Assembly (NCBI GenBank): GCA_023014485.1 | Contig: JAJOZX010009471.1 | Location: forward strand, 105,426-169,425 | Source: Bathynomus jamesi | Lineage: Eukaryota; Arthropoda; Malacostraca; Isopoda; Cirolanidae | Length of the DNA: 64,000 bases | Reading direction: 5' to 3' | Shown: piece by piece, positions 10,865 to 22,805 of the stretch | How positions within the stretch are numbered: the first letter of the stretch is position 1 | How the letters are laid out: the number at the start of each line of letters is the position of its first letter | Made by a program: the position numbers and the translations under genes | The notes under the pieces: generated by a model | The model's input: only the letters and a program-made list of their open reading frames with translations | Database searches by the model: none | What the model was told of the DNA's origin: nothing

Positions 10865-11902
10865 ATGCCGTCGCAGAAAGCGTCGTGTGTTAGGTGTAGG
10901 GTAAACCGGTGGTATTCGGAATTTAAGGATTATAACGGCGGTCCAATGGCGATTACCGATAGATCAGTTTGTTTCTTTTGCGAGTTCATGGAGGAATTAG
11001 TTGACATAAAACGCAGTGTACGTGAGGTAGCGGAAAGACTTGCAACGCTTGATGAGAGCAGGGGTAGGGCTACTGTTGACGGAAGCCGAACCAATAGTAA
11101 CGTTGAAGACGCTAGTAATTTGAAGGGTGAGGTGCGTAACCTAGTTTCTAGTTTAGGTAGCTTGTCGGGAAGGTTAGATGGAGTTGAGGAAGAGGTTAAG
11201 GTTAGTCTGAGAGTAGTAGATAGCGAGGGATTTAGAGAGGTTAAGGATGGAGCTAGGCCGCGTACGTTAGGTGATAGGAATCCCCCCTCCCCTATCGAGG
11301 TTTCGAACCCTTTCGCCCGTTTGGAAAGGGACGTGAATGAGGGGGAAACTATTTTAATTGGGGACTCTTTAGTGCGCCACATGGACAAAGAGTTCGTTAA
11401 ACGGAATCCAACCAAGAGGAGGAGGGTCTGTCTCCCAGGGGGCCAGGGTTGACAGAGTTAGAGACGAAGTGGATAGGATCGACGTTGCCTCCCGTCACTC
11501 AATGTTGGTGACGATGGTAGGAGGCAACGACTCGTATAGGCCCGATACGAGAGTGCCTGACCTTTTGGAGAGATATAGGGGGTTAATTAGGTCCCTGAAG
11601 GCGAGGTCAGATAGGTCTTTAGTTCTAGGTATTACCCTAGGCACGGGTTGGGTCTTAGAATTACGTCAAAAACAATATTTTTTAATAACAAATTAGAAGA
11701 GATTTGTGCTGAGGAAAATGTACCCTTCGTAAAGCTGTGGTCCGAATTCAGTGATCCTAGCCTTTTTATAAAGATGGGGGTGCATTTTAATGAAATAGGT
11801 AATGCTAGGCTAGGTAGGTTAATAGACGAAAACGTGCGAAAGCTGTATAGGTCGAAGCCTTCTTTAAACGTTGTGGGTCCGGGAAACGCGGGCCCGACGT
11901 GA
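10865..11902 (+). pseudogene. CR1 ORF1 with esterase-like domain, frame-broken
   Basis: Residues 1-195 are in one frame and the rest continues in two other frames (11469-11696 and 11648-11902). The start has a Cys pattern CVRC then CFFCEF, a likely zinc-binding segment, followed by a coiled coil. ILIGDSLVRH at about residue 162 is the GDS block with the nucleophilic Ser; MVGGNDSYR after the first break matches the GxND block; GVHFNEIGNARLGRLI matches the C-terminal block with the catalytic His. Esterase-type ORF1 proteins are known from CR1 elements and are thought to help the RNP or membranes; function here is by family only. Confidence 0.85.
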
Positions 11903-11985
11903 TAAATAGTTTAAAACGCGGGCCCGACGTGATAAATAGTTTAAAACGCGGGCCCGACGTGATAAATAGTTAAAACGCCGGCCCG
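11878..11985 (+). repeat. Tandem copies of the ORF1 stop and ORF1-ORF2 linker
   Basis: AACGCGGGCCCGACGTGATA followed by AATAGTTT occurs three times in a row, then a degenerate fourth copy (ACGCCGGCCCGTGGTAAAAA). The unit includes the ORF1 stop TGA at 11900-11902 and repeats it, and it ends at the ORF2 start. It could take part in ORF2 translation by re-initiation, but this is speculation. Confidence 0.85.
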
Positions 11986-14701
11986 TGGTAAAAAATAATT
12001 TAAACGTCTTTTATTGTAACGCGCTTAGTATTAGAAATAAATTAAATGAATTTAAGGCGATAATTTATTCCGGCAACTATGATATAGTTGCTATCACTGA
12101 AACTTGGTTAAATACCGTGACTCGGGACTTGTTGGGGGAACTTGATATACCGGGTTTTAAACTCTTTACTAATGATAGGTTACATAGGTTTGGTGGAGGC
12201 GTTTTGCTGTACATTCGTAATTCCCTTAGGGCTATCGAGGTTACGCTAGATTTTCCGGCAGCAATTAGTGGCATATGTGTTGAGGTTAGGGCGCGTAGTA
12301 TTAGTTTTAATTTTGTTGTTGTTTATAGACCTCCCGTTCAACCCCTCGATACAGATGCAAGGTTTTACTCACTTCTTGGTAATTTTATTGACAATCGGAA
12401 TAGTATAATTGTCGGAGACTTTAACTGCCCTAATGTTAATTACGAGAATTTTACTGGTAATGAGGAGGGTTTGAGATTGGTTGAGTTTATGGACGATAAC
12501 TTTTTACGACAGATAGTTACCGAACCAACGCGCGGTGACAATATTTTAGATTTGGTGATGACGAACGGCGAGAATATAGTCGAAGGTTTAGAAGTAGGCG
12601 AGAGTTTAGGATGTAGTGATCATCAAATTCTTAGGTTAAGTTAGCGATAAAAAATACTCAGGATTGTAACGTAATAGAAGTCCCTGATTTTCGTAGGGCT
12701 AATTTTGATAGTTTTGCTGATAGGATGAGAGTAGTGGACTGGGATAACTTATTTATGGGCAATGACACAAATTTGCGTTGGGTGGCGTTTAAAGAAAGTT
12801 TTAGGAATATTGAAAGGGAGTTTATTCCTCGTAGGCCCAAGCGCGCTAGAAATCATGGTAGGCCGAAGTAGTGGACTAGGGAAATAGGAGAGTTTATAAA
12901 CGAGCGTAATAGAGCGTATAGACTTAGTAAGCGCAATGGCACGGCAGCTAACTTTAATAGATATATCGAGCTTAGACGTCAGGTTAAAAGATCAGTTAGG
13001 AATGCCAAGCGTAATTTAGAGATACTTATAGCTGCGGATAGTAAACATAATCCAAAAAAGTTTTTTGAATACGTAAATAATCGTAAGCCGGTAAAACATA
13101 ACATAGGCCCTCCAGTGGATGTTAATGGCGCTTTGGCTTCTGACGCTCAGGCGATGGCGGGTATTTTCATAACTTTTTTGCGACAGTTTTTACCGTAGAA
13201 GACGTAAATAATGTCCCCGACATGGACGATATCGTTCCATTTAGTAGCGAGACTATTTTGGATGAAATAACTGTTTACGAGGCTGAGATTGCGCATTATA
13301 TCGATAGGCTAAAAGTTAGCAAGGCTCCAGGCACTGACGCTTTTCATCCCAGACATTTGAAAGAAGTTATCGTAGGCCCCTTAACGAAGATTTTTAATCA
13401 GTCACTCGAAACGGGGATTATTCCTGAAGACTTCAAATTAGCTAACGTCACGCCTATTTTTAAAAAAGGCGACCGCGCAGTAGCTAGCAATTATAGGCCC
13501 ATTAGCTTAACGTCAATTGTCGGTAAACTTTTGGAATCCGTAGTTAGGGATGTATTATCGATCACTTAGAAAGTAGAGATTTGATTAATAGTATGCAGCA
13601 TGGGTTTCGACGCCATAGGTCTTGTTTAAACTAATTTGTTAGAATTTTATAACGAAATAGTGCGAATACGATAGGCATAGAGCAGCTGACGTTATTTATT
13701 TAGATTTTAAAAAGGCGTTCGATACAGTCCGCATAGGAGACTAATTGCGAAGGTTAAAGCGCACGGTATACACGGTCAGGTAGCTAACTGGTTAGAAGAA
13801 TGGCTTCGTGCTAGGAGGCAGAGGGTCGTAGTTAATGGTAGTGAATCCGGGTGGTTAGATGTAGGTAGCGGTTTCCCACAGGGTTCAGTGTTAGGCCCAT
13901 TGCTATTCGTAATTTACATTAGCGACATAGATGTAGGATTGACTAGTAACGCGTCAAAATTCGCGGACGATACTAAAATAGGCGGTAAGGTTGTTAACGA
14001 GGACGATAGAATAGGATCCAAGCCGATGTAAATAGGATTATGGAGTGGACAGATAAGTGGCAGATGCAATTTAACGTAGGGAGTTAGCGAGCGTTGACGA
14101 GGAAGTAGATTTAGGCGTACGCGTATCTAAGGATTTAAAGGTTAGGAACCAGTGCCTGGAGTCTTGCGCAAAAGCTAATAGGATGTTAGGCTTCATAGCG
14201 CGTAATTTCGAATTTAAATCGAAGGATATTATATTGGCCCTTTACAAGTCCTTAGTCAGGCCTCATATAGAATATGCCGTTCAGTTTTGGTGCCCGTACT
14301 TGCGTGAGGATATTGATAGGTTAGAAAGGGTTCAGCGTCGTGCCACGAAACTTATTCCGTCATTGCGCAATAAGCCTTATGAAGATAGGATTAAAGAGTT
14401 AGACCTGTATTCACTCGAAACTAGAAGATTAAGAGGGGAGCTTATTGAAGTTTTCAAAATCGTTAATAACATCGATAACGTAAATTTTGACAAATTGTTC
14501 ACTTTCGATAATAGTAATATTCGCAATAACGGATTTAAGTTGCGTGGCAGATGTTTCATTATTAATATCGCTAAAAACGTCTTTACGTTTAAAGTAATTG
14601 ATAAATGGAATAATCTTCCCGCGTCAGTCGTTCATTCTACCAGCGTTAATATGTTTAAGAACCGTCTTGACAGACATTTTAAAGGTATTAACGTTGTTTA
14701 A
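11985..14701 (+). pseudogene. CR1 ORF2: endonuclease and reverse transcriptase, frame-broken
   Basis: 11985-12644 is the endonuclease (EEP) domain: NALSIRNKLNE, ITETWL, FGGGVLLYIR, VVVYRPP, IVGDFNCP, SDHQIL with the final Asp-His pair. After an in-frame stop near 12870 and a frame change near 13180 the RT follows: SKAPGTDAFHPRHLKE, NYRPISLTSI, YLDFKKAFDTV, GFPQGSVLGPLLF and FADDTKIGG (catalytic FADD at about 13955). 14183-14701 is the thumb and C-terminal part ending in FKNRLDRHF. Together they perform target-primed reverse transcription. Several stops mean this copy is not translated whole. Confidence 0.88.
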
Positions 14702-14832
14702 TATAAAAAACAAAGTTAGCAACAGGAGCTCTGGGTGGTGCTCAAGGATGAGTCTGTTGACGATGAATGCCAGCTTGTGGACATGCCAGCGTGTGATGCC
14801 AGCAATAAAATTATTTAAAAAAAAAAAAAAAA

Positions 14833-14901
14833 TTAGACTAACACGAACGTAGATGTAGCTCGTAGCGTAAACTAACCCACTTTTTGTTTAACTTTACCTA
14901 C

Positions 14902-14933
<32 letters not shown>

Positions 14934-15576
14934 GCATGTCTGTAACTCTCTCTTCTTGCATGTTTGTAGTTTGCATGGCATGACTGTGAGTTAAGACTGT
15001 GTTTGCATGGTTTGTAAGCGTTCTTATTTTACTTCTTTTCATCTTTCACCCCTCTCCTATTCTCTCCGACTATTTTTCTGACTTGTCGGCAGTGGCCGGC
15101 GGATGATGATGGTGAGTCTTTTTTTCTCTTTTTCTGAATGAAAGTTAACCCACGAATGATAGGTGTTGCTCCTTACTTAACCCCTTATTCTCTTCTCTTA
15201 ACCCCCTACTCTTTCCTTTCTCTCGGGCTAACCTTTGAGTGGATCTTAGGGTCTTTGTTAGCCTTAGCTTCTGTAGATCTGTAGATCGCCTTGGGACAAC
15301 AATGGCTCTTCCTCTTCTAGATTTTCTAACATAAACAACCATCCGAATCCAATGACAATCTAATGTAATCGAAAGAGGAAAAGGACAAAGATTAACAAAC
15401 AAACTAACAAACAAACATTCAACAGGCACAAACATTATACAAGAGGTCTATAGAAGAATAAGAGATAGTTGTCTGGAGCACTGACTAAGTAGGCCAGTGA
15501 ATCACTGTGCATAATGAACATACAATTGCCTACGCCAATGCTTACAGATTTGAGATTTATAAAATATATCGGAGAC
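14833..15576. other. Intergenic stretch with poly-T run; no gene seen
   Basis: A run of about 27 T lies near 14903-14930. The rest is pyrimidine-rich sequence with short open frames lacking motifs. Confidence 0.6.
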
Positions 15577-15584
15577 CTGTCCAC

Positions 15585-18500
15585 TAGGGCGGATCGAAAA
15601 TGAGGTTTTTAAACTTTTTTTCGAAATTCAAATATGGCTAGTGCGGAAAATATGTGGGTGCTATAGATAATGACTGTGCATAAATATTAGTCCTGCGAAA
15701 TTATATCTTCAGGTGCCACAAAGCCGTCGAAAAAAGTGAAATATAATGATTTTCTTATATTCTGCATTAGTACAATAACTGAAACTTACTTGTTATTATT
15801 ATATATTAAGTGTTCCAATTACCAAAATAGTTACTGAATTACGCAGCTCTTAGTTTATTTAGATCAATGTTCTTTTGATTAATGATCTAAATAATCCAGA
15901 ACTCACCACGAGGAGGTGGCTGCGTGTCGAGCTCCACCCATGCCCTCCCAACCACCCATCCTTGCGCATGTTTTTTCTATTAACGTTTTATTTAAACTTT
16001 ATATTCAGCTTTACTTTCGAATGATGGCATTTTTTTACGTGACTGAAGTGTTGATCTTATGAAGCCATCTCGCGCGTTCAATCCAAATACTTTTGATGAT
16101 GCTTCAGTCACTAATTTTACCATTCTTTCTACTACTTGTGTATGACAAGGGAATTTCTCGAATGGAGGGGTACTCTTGTTTTCTATGAATTCTTCAATCT
16201 CATTTTCTGTCAGGTGTCTTGTCACAGGTGGTTCAGTGACAATGCATTTTCGCCAATTAATTAAACCAGAGTAATCAGTAGCTTCAAATTGAATAACAGG
16301 TACTGTGAAACGCCTCACAACTTTTTCCTTGTTTGTTTGCCTTGCTTTCTTTATTCGCCTCCACGCTAATTCTCTTATGGCGCTGCGGTCATCATGAATC
16401 ATTGATGCTAGAATATTTTCTGGATTTGCAAAAAATGCATTTCTTTGTATGACAGGGTTTACAATATCCTTTACTTCGTCATTCAGTGTTCTTGTTAGTT
16501 CAATAGTTTTGAAAACATGTTTGAGCCATTGACAAAAGACGTACTTTGCTTAATAGAAAACCACATTGGGATGTAGACCTTCATTATAAAAGAAGCAATG
16601 TTCATGAGGTTCTCAGATGGACTTACAGTTGAAACGTATAGACGAAGCAAACGATTTGCTGTAGTCAGCCATCGTGAATGTGCCATTTTGCCTGGACTAC
16701 GATGAGCAAGATCTGGAGAGTAATATCCCTTTGTTATGGCCTGATGAATATCAATTAGATATTTTTGGTCGGTGCTAAGATCTTCACAGTCTACAGTTGG
16801 TTCCTCAGCATCAATCCTTTCAAACTCGACAATAGGAAGACTCTCACAGTTCTCTAATTCCCTGCCAATAGGACCGGTGAATCCGCGGGGCCCAGATGTT
16901 TTTCCATCCAGCTTTGCAACTAAATGGCGTAATGGCAATTCATTGGCATGGAGCTGGCACACTAAATGTTGAACTGGCTTCTTCAGCTTCAATTCTATAA
17001 GCCTTATAACGCCTCCCTTTTCTCCAGTGTTGACTGCTGCACCATCGCATCCAATTGCAACAAGGTTTTCCAGGTTCATGTCATTATTTCCAATATACTC
17101 AAACATTCTTTACATATTTCTTCAGCTGATCCAGAATTCACAGAATAATGGCCCAAATAATCTGAACCAGGTTCTCTCACTAAAGTGATATGTTCTTCTG
17201 CTACCTTCTTCTGATATACTTTGGACTCTTTTTTTTTCTTGGAAGAGTGTAGAATCTTTTCGACCATCAAAATAGATTCCTCTGATTGGGACCTGATTTT
17301 GATCTTTCATAATTTCTGATCTCTTCTTTTGTCTTTCTCTTCTGATTTTACTCCTATCCACTACTTCAGATGTATTGTCAATAGAAACTTCTCCAATATC
17401 TTGCAATACTGACACTAACATGAATGCTGCAGCTCGATCTGAAACTGCAGTCCTGTCACAAGCAGTAGCCACTGAAGGTAGATTTGTAGTTTTCCTTTTC
17501 TTGAATAATTGTTCTTCAGGTTGTTCGAGCTTTCTCTTCGAGCTAACTGGCTCTGGAAATGTATCGTCTGATATTTCGCCAGATTCACTTTCACTATTTG
17601 ATGGCGATGATGATAATTCAACATTTGTATCCTGCAATTTCTCCTGTGAAGATTCTTTGGTGAGCCTCACAGCTTCTTTTTGCTTTCTTAGCAACGTAGA
17701 TGCTTTTTTCTTTGAGAGTGTAATATCTACTCTATCAATAAACAGTTTTCTTTCACTCCTTTGATCTAAGAGGAACGTCACTTCTTCCTTTGGAACCGTT
17801 TTTTCTTTGGGACAAGAACATTGTGTTAGTACTTTGCACTTGCACGCTGCAATGTCAAAAAGTTTCGTGTGTGCTTCTTTTTGAACATATCAATCTTTGC
17901 TTTGTAAGCTTCAGAATTTTTTCTGCTTTGGTATGGCTTCATAATGACACGATACTTTTCGTGGTAGCTTCTGAACATTGTTTCAATTCGCCTGTCTGAC
18001 AGAATTGGGACGGAAGCACTTCCCAAATTGTTTTCAATTTATCAACAACTTGTTCTAATATTTGAGATATCGAAGGATCTTTATTAGTATTCTGTTTCAA
18101 ATCGTTTCTTACAAACAAGTAATATTTAAAAAACTCCTTCGTATGTAGGAAGATTCCTGTGCCACAAATCTTCCCCCATACCAAACATGGGGCACTCAGT
18201 TGAGGCCCTGGTTGATTTTGCACAAACTCGAGACGTTTTGAAAGTATACAAATCTGAAAAAGAAAGAGCTAATATCAATTATACGTTAATTTCAGTTAAT
18301 AGTACATGGCAAACTTAGGGCAAACACAATACAGAAATGCAAAATATATAAGAAATATAGTTTAGACTATCTGAGTAACGCCAACAACAGAACACCCACC
18401 TGCTACGAGAGCGACAGCTACACTGAACCGAGGTACTCACGTGACAGCTGAGTGAGCTGACTATAGAAAACTGTTTTTAGAGAATAGAAACTTTTTTTAA

Positions 18501-18754
18501 AGTTGACTGAGCTATTTTTATACAAGTGTGAATAAATTCTTGTCTATTGTGCATCGGGACTCTTCTGTAATTATTGGTTAAAATCTGCTTTTTTCAATTT
18601 TTTTCAATTTTTTCAATATTGAAGGTCATTGTGGCACCTGAAGATATTAATGTTATGATTTTAAATTTATACCAGCTTATTTCCTCACTACTCCACACAT
18701 TTTCCACACTAGCCAATTTGAAAATTCGAAAAATGAGTTTTTCACTCCGCCCTA
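15585..18754 (-). mobile_element. TAGGGYG-end DNA transposon, copy 2
   Basis: Ends read TAGGGCGGATCG on the left and TAGGGCGGAGTG when read inward from the right, with inverted repeats of about 150 bp that include GGCTAGTG, GGAAAAT and ATCTTCAGGTGCCACAA. Identical 8-bp flanks CTGTCCAC lie at 15577-15584 and 18755-18762. One minus-strand gene fills the inside. The gene orientation and its distance from the ends (about 400 bp at the C-terminal side, about 530 bp at the N-terminal side) give the basic layout of the family. Confidence 0.92.
15992..18223 (-). pseudogene. TAGGGYG-family DDE-like transposase, frame-broken
   Basis: Reading down from 18223: LVWGKICGTG and FKYYLFVRND; PILSDRRIETMFR; Cys patch CKCKVLTQCSCPKE near 17815-17850; FLLDQRSERKLF; an acidic Ser-rich linker; GIYFDGRKDSTL near 17275 (candidate first catalytic Asp); VAIGCDGAAVNTGEKGG near 17040 (candidate second Asp); CQLHANELPLRHL; LSTDQKYL; KMAHSRWLTTANRLLRLY; then after a frame change near 16515 VIQRNAFFANPENILAS, EPPVTRHLTENEIEEF, HTQVVERMVKLVTEAS and a stop at 15992. 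Frame breaks occur near 17960, 17790, 17240, 17110 and 16515. The RW motif and a Cys-x-x-His segment recall hAT transposases but the overall protein differs. An upstream exon may exist before 18250, where a splice-acceptor-like TTTTTCAG occurs. Confidence 0.8.
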
Positions 18755-18779
18755 CTGTCCACTAACCATGGCTTCTATT

Positions 18780-20507
18780 CAGTGATGGGCAGTATCTAAA
18801 TACATGTATCGCCGATAAGTATCGATCCGATACTTTTGTATTGGTATCAGTATCGCTTTAGCTACTTGATAAAAGTATCGATTTTTCGGTATCGCTAAGG
18901 TCAATTTTTTTAAATGTATCGACAAAAATCGATACATTAATAAGAATTTTTAAATATTTAAATAGATGTTATAATATGACACTACTGAGTTATATTTATG
19001 AATATACATAAATAATAATATTAAATATTTATTTAATGACAGTACTACTCTACTGGTCACGTCACACAGTACGGCGCAACGTTTAAACACGTTTGTACTT
19101 GTGTTGTTGAGATTAATTAACCATAATATAGAAACGCTCATATAATATAGAAACGCTCATTGGTGTTGCAACACTATTGGCCACGCCCACTCGGTGTTGA
19201 GTTTAAACAGGTTCATACTTGTAACGCAGCGATTCTTCTTGGTCCCCCGAGGCATTTCTTATCAATCAGTCACTCACTTCTGTGGCAAGCCTAAAACAGC
19301 CGAAATAATCCAGGAAACTCTAAAATGTCAGATGACATTACCATGCGTCACAAGATGGAACTCCTTGTTCGACAGTTTATCAGTTCTGTTGAAGCATAAA
19401 AGTGTCCTAAATGAAACAATGAAACAACTAGGACTGCCAACATTTCGTGAAAATGAGCTTGATTTTCTCCAGAAATACCTAACCGTACTACAACCCATTG
19501 CAACAGCACTTGATAGGTTGCAGTCCGACAAAGAATGTTTTTATGGTTGCCTGCTTCCGACATTGTTAGCTGTAGAGAAGAAGCTAGAGCGTTTGAATTC
19601 GGAGGCATTGCGTCATTGTCAGCCACTTCTCAATGCAGTCACAGTAGGGTTCACTAAGCGGTTTGAAAAGTTTCTGTGCCTTGATGCGTCGCATGAGTGT
19701 AAAACAGCAATACTGGCATCGTCTTCAAATCCTCTGTTCAAGTTAAAGTGGATGACAATAAAAGGCAAATTTAATACTAACATTGTCAAAAAGGGTTCAA
19801 GAAATGTTGGTTAATGCTGTTAAGAGCCTCAGCGAGCAGACCCCCCAGCAACAACTAAGTGATGCTGCATCTGACGGAAGTGCAGATGATTTCTTCTGTT
19901 ATGAGTCTGCTCCACTAATGTCTCTGCAACCCAAGATTCCACTGAGATGGAAGTTTTACAGTATCTGGGTGACGGAAGTCATCTCCAATCTCTGAGGCAG
20001 TACCCAGGAATTCTACGGGTCTTCCTGAAGTATAACACACCACTACCATCCTCTGCTCCTGTAGAACGGTTGTTTAGTTTGGCTGGTCACATCACGCTCC
20101 AAAAAGGAATAGACTGTCTGACCAGATGTTTAGCCAGCTGGTATTTTTGAAGGGTAATAGTAATTACTTTTAATTGTTAGTGTAATATTTTCAGTCATTC
20201 ATGTATCCTACAAAATTAAAAACATACTTTCATTAAAAAAGCAATGTTTTTATTTACATCTATAAAACCCATTAAAATGTAGTTGATTTTACTTACAGTG
20301 CGTACAAATTACTAGTATAAACAATAATATCTAATACCTACATATTAAATGAATAATTATAAAAATGTACCGGCGATGCATGTATCGGTATCGGTATCGC
20401 TTAAGACATCTAGAAAGTATCGGCGTATCGGTATCGCCTAAGACGTTCTTCATGTATCGATGTATCGGTATCGCTTTAGCGATTTCATGTATCGATGCCC
20501 ATCACTG
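18780..20507 (+). mobile_element. hAT element with TSD CTTCTATT
   Basis: Ends are CAGTGATGGGCA and TGCCCATCACTG, flanked by identical 8-bp repeats CTTCTATT at 18772-18779 and 20508-20515. Subterminal regions consist of repeated GTATCG-type hexamers on both sides (about 18788-18930 and 20360-20495). Inside is a plus-strand hAT transposase. It begins only 17 bp after the target duplication of the previous element. Confidence 0.95.
19194..20150 (+). pseudogene. hAT transposase (ZBED-type), truncated and frame-broken
   Basis: 19194-19814 holds LPCVTRWNSLFDSLSVLL, the RW motif region of hAT transposases, and LDFLQKYLTVLQPIATALD, both typical of ZBED-like hAT proteins. Two frame changes follow (near 19800 and 19960), then [20 protein letters not shown], the C-terminal dimerisation domain. 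The N-terminal zinc finger and the first catalytic Asp are absent, so the protein would be inactive. It encodes the enzyme that would move this element. Confidence 0.88.
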
Positions 20508-20802
20508 CTTCTATTATCTTATTGAGTGACTCACCAAGCCTTGTGATAAATCTAAAAACAAAATTGCGAATGACACTGGCACAGTTAGGCACTTATTGAC
20601 TACAAACAGCATACTGACACTAGAAGGAGCACCATTTATAAATCTTGGAGTTCTAATAAACTCCTAAAAATATTATTACATGCAACATATGATTTTCTCA
20701 AAATTATACATCCTGTAGTTCCACTACAAATGAGCTGTATACATTGGAGTACAAAAAGTTTTGAGCAAAATCAACTGAACATCTAATGTACACATATGAA
20801 AT

Positions 20803-21138
20803 TTATTTTATAACCAAAGTATTTCCCTGGGCATATAATTGTCTACATTGCCTTAGAATATCACAGTCATCTGAAAGACTATCAGTTACAGTTAGTATGT
20901 AGCCAAGATACTTAGTCTGGGTTACTTCTGACAGCACCATACCATTCAATTGAAATTCAGGAAATTTTATATATTTGTAGGCCTTGGTCCTCATAATCAT
21001 AATATGACTTTTAGCAGGATTATATTTTATATCGTTATCCTTCCCATACCTTTCACACACCAAAAGTGTGCTGAGCCCTTTTACAGATGGAGAAATAAGA
21101 ACTGGATCATCTACATACATCAGATGATTAACAATCAT
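20803..21138 (-). pseudogene. LINE reverse transcriptase fragment (catalytic YVDD)
   Basis: HLMYVDDPVLISPSVKGL contains the catalytic YXDD box, followed by CERYGKDNDIKYNPAKSHIM and TKYLGYILT, the motif order of LINE RT after the palm. It continues the RT piece at 21830-21964, which lies upstream on the same strand; the two are separated by an inserted 566-bp element and flanking sequence. Clade is not clear. Confidence 0.8.
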
Positions 21139-21249
21139 TGTACCAATATTGGTTACAGAGAATGGCTCTAAATTAACCCCAGCTCATCTTACGACCATTC
21201 TCTGGTGATTATACCAGAATATTAATATACGGACCAAGTAACCAGGTAC

Positions 21250-21815
21250 CGTGACCCGACAATTCAGCGCAGGACAATTCAGCGCCGACAATTCAGCGCA
21301 AGACAATTCAGCGCAAGACAATTCAGCGCAAGACAATTCAGCGCGAAAATACCAACAAAGAAGAAGAAAGAACAAATCCAGAGGGAAGAGAGGCTTGCAA
21401 CTGTTAGGTTAGGTTAGGTTAGGTTTCTAGGTTTTGAAATAAAATCTTAATTTTAACAATTCTAACAAATTTTGTTTTTTTTAAATAAAATTTTAATAAT
21501 TATACTTCTTTGAATTTTATCTCCGATTTGTCACTCCTTCGTTATGTCACTCCTTCGTTACGGTATTTATGTCACTCCTTTGTTATGTCACTCCTTTGAA
21601 ATGTCATTCCTTCGATACAGACCCAATTTAGCATATATATAAATATACAAATTTTTCTCTTTTTTATTTATTGCGATTTATTTTTATTATTTTTAACTAA
21701 ACTTTTAACTGTACTGACTTGCGCTGAATTGTCGGCGCTGAATTGTCTTGCGCTGAATTGTCTTTCCGCTGAATTGTCGGCGCTGAATTGTCCTGCGCTG
21801 AATTGTCGGTGCTCC
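21250..21815. mobile_element. 566-bp element with 15-bp iteron ends, copy 1
   Basis: Begins CGTGACCCGACAATTCAGCG and ends in GCGCTGAATTGTCGGTGCTCC-like sequence. The left end carries six spaced copies of ACAATTCAGCGC and the right end six inverted copies of GCGCTGAATTGT. Identical 8-bp flanks CCAGGTAC lie at 21242-21249 and 21816-21823. The middle holds a short TTAGG array and a repeated TGTCACTCCTTCGTTA unit. No coding capacity. A second copy of equal length is at 48896-49461. It interrupts a LINE RT. Confidence 0.92.
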
Positions 21816-21823
21816 CCAGGTAC

Positions 21824-21964
21824 ATTACGATTTACAAGTTTCATGAGTAATTTGTCATGATTAACACGATCAAATGCCTTAGAGACATCCAGGAAACACA
21901 AAAATACATTAGCATCTAGAGTTTGGTATTTACAGACCATTTCCTTCAAGGCACACACACACAC
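21824..21964 (-). pseudogene. LINE reverse transcriptase fragment (palm)
   Basis: FLCFLDVSKAFDRVNHDKLL is the RT motif with the first catalytic Asp, followed by MKLVNRNVPG. Its continuation is at 20803-21138 on the same strand; the 566-bp element 21250-21815 separates them. Confidence 0.8.
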
Positions 21965-22602
21965 CCCTACATATCAGTCATATCAGTACTCTGTTTCTTT
22001 TTGAAACCAAATTGGTTATCACTAGTATACAGGTAACACTGAAGTCTATTAATGAGTATATATTCAAACACCTTAGACATAATACTGGCCAAGGATTAAA
22101 GAATACCTTTATGGCGATGTAAGTGTTCATAAAATGATCTTTCTGTGCTATAAAAGTAGGCATTGTTTGTCATGCGTTCTTCATTTTAAATAATAAGTAT
22201 TAACCATTATTATATATTTGCACAAATTTAGTTTGTATTTTATTTTTTACACTTTTATTACTATTTCATTATGTTCCTTGTCTCCGAAATTGTATAATGC
22301 ATAATTATTGCATATATATCAATAAAAATAAAAGTTTAATTCCCTTGATAAACATTCCATTTCTTCACGAATGAGTCTGAAGCGTACGAGTAATAAATTT
22401 TGGCTGAACTACAAACAAAGCAAGCATGGCATGGAAGAGTTCCACTTCAAGACCATTGATGGTGATAAGACAAATCCTAAAATGAAAATAAACTTTTAAT
22501 TAAAAACCTACAATATATAAAAAAATTAAAATTGTTTAATGAATAGCTAAGTTTAACATTTTTATGAACTTAAGTAAAATTTAGAAAAGAGGTAAAAATA
22601 TG
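21965..22602. other. AT-rich stretch; no gene seen
   Basis: The first part up to about 22160 on the minus strand may be more of the same LINE (no firm motif). The remainder is AT-rich without recognisable features. Confidence 0.5.
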
Positions 22603-22805
22603 GGATCACCTGAAGATCAGGGCCCCCAGCCTTCTTTAGTTAGCTTTATAAAGCTCACTAACGAAAATATCACGACTTAACCTAACCAATCGTCAAGAGC
22701 GTACAGTTGACCTAACGATTGGTTAGGTTAGGTCGTGATATTTTCGTTAGTTAGCCTTATAAGGCTAACTAGAGAAGGCTGGGGGCCCTGATCTTCAGGT
22801 GATCC
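22603..22805. mobile_element. Palindromic MITE, GGATCACC type, copy 1
   Basis: Near-complete palindrome with ends GGATCACCTGAAGATCAGG and its inverse, flanked by identical 8-bp repeats AAAATATG. The centre is the core shared with 24564, 27103, 32484 and 51058: CTAACGAAAATATCACGACT, then CCTAACCAATCGTCAAG and GCGTACAGTTGACC. Confidence 0.92.

Larger units (their letters stand above)
10641..14832 (+). mobile_element. CR1-type LINE (non-LTR retrotransposon), nearly full length
   Basis: Two-ORF non-LTR element: ORF1 (10865-11902) with a GDSL/SGNH esterase-like domain, ORF2 (11985-14701) with endonuclease and reverse transcriptase, then a 3' tail ending in a run of A at about 14818-14832. Order and domain content are those of the CR1 clade. 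Both ORFs have a few frame breaks but most conserved motifs are present, so the copy is fairly recent. The 5' limit is not fixed. Its GC content is visibly higher than that of the neighbouring AT-rich DNA. Confidence 0.88.

Noticed and set aside
10930..11415. 161-codon open frame on the minus strand
   Set aside because: Antisense shadow of CR1 ORF1, which has clear domain motifs.
17375..17764. 129-codon plus-strand frame
   Set aside because: Antisense shadow of the acidic Ser-rich linker of the minus-strand transposase.
21250..21815. CRISPR-like array because of regularly repeated ACAATTCAGCGC
   Set aside because: Spacers are 2-3 bases, the arrays are inverted at two ends and the unit has target duplications; this is a eukaryotic transposable element.
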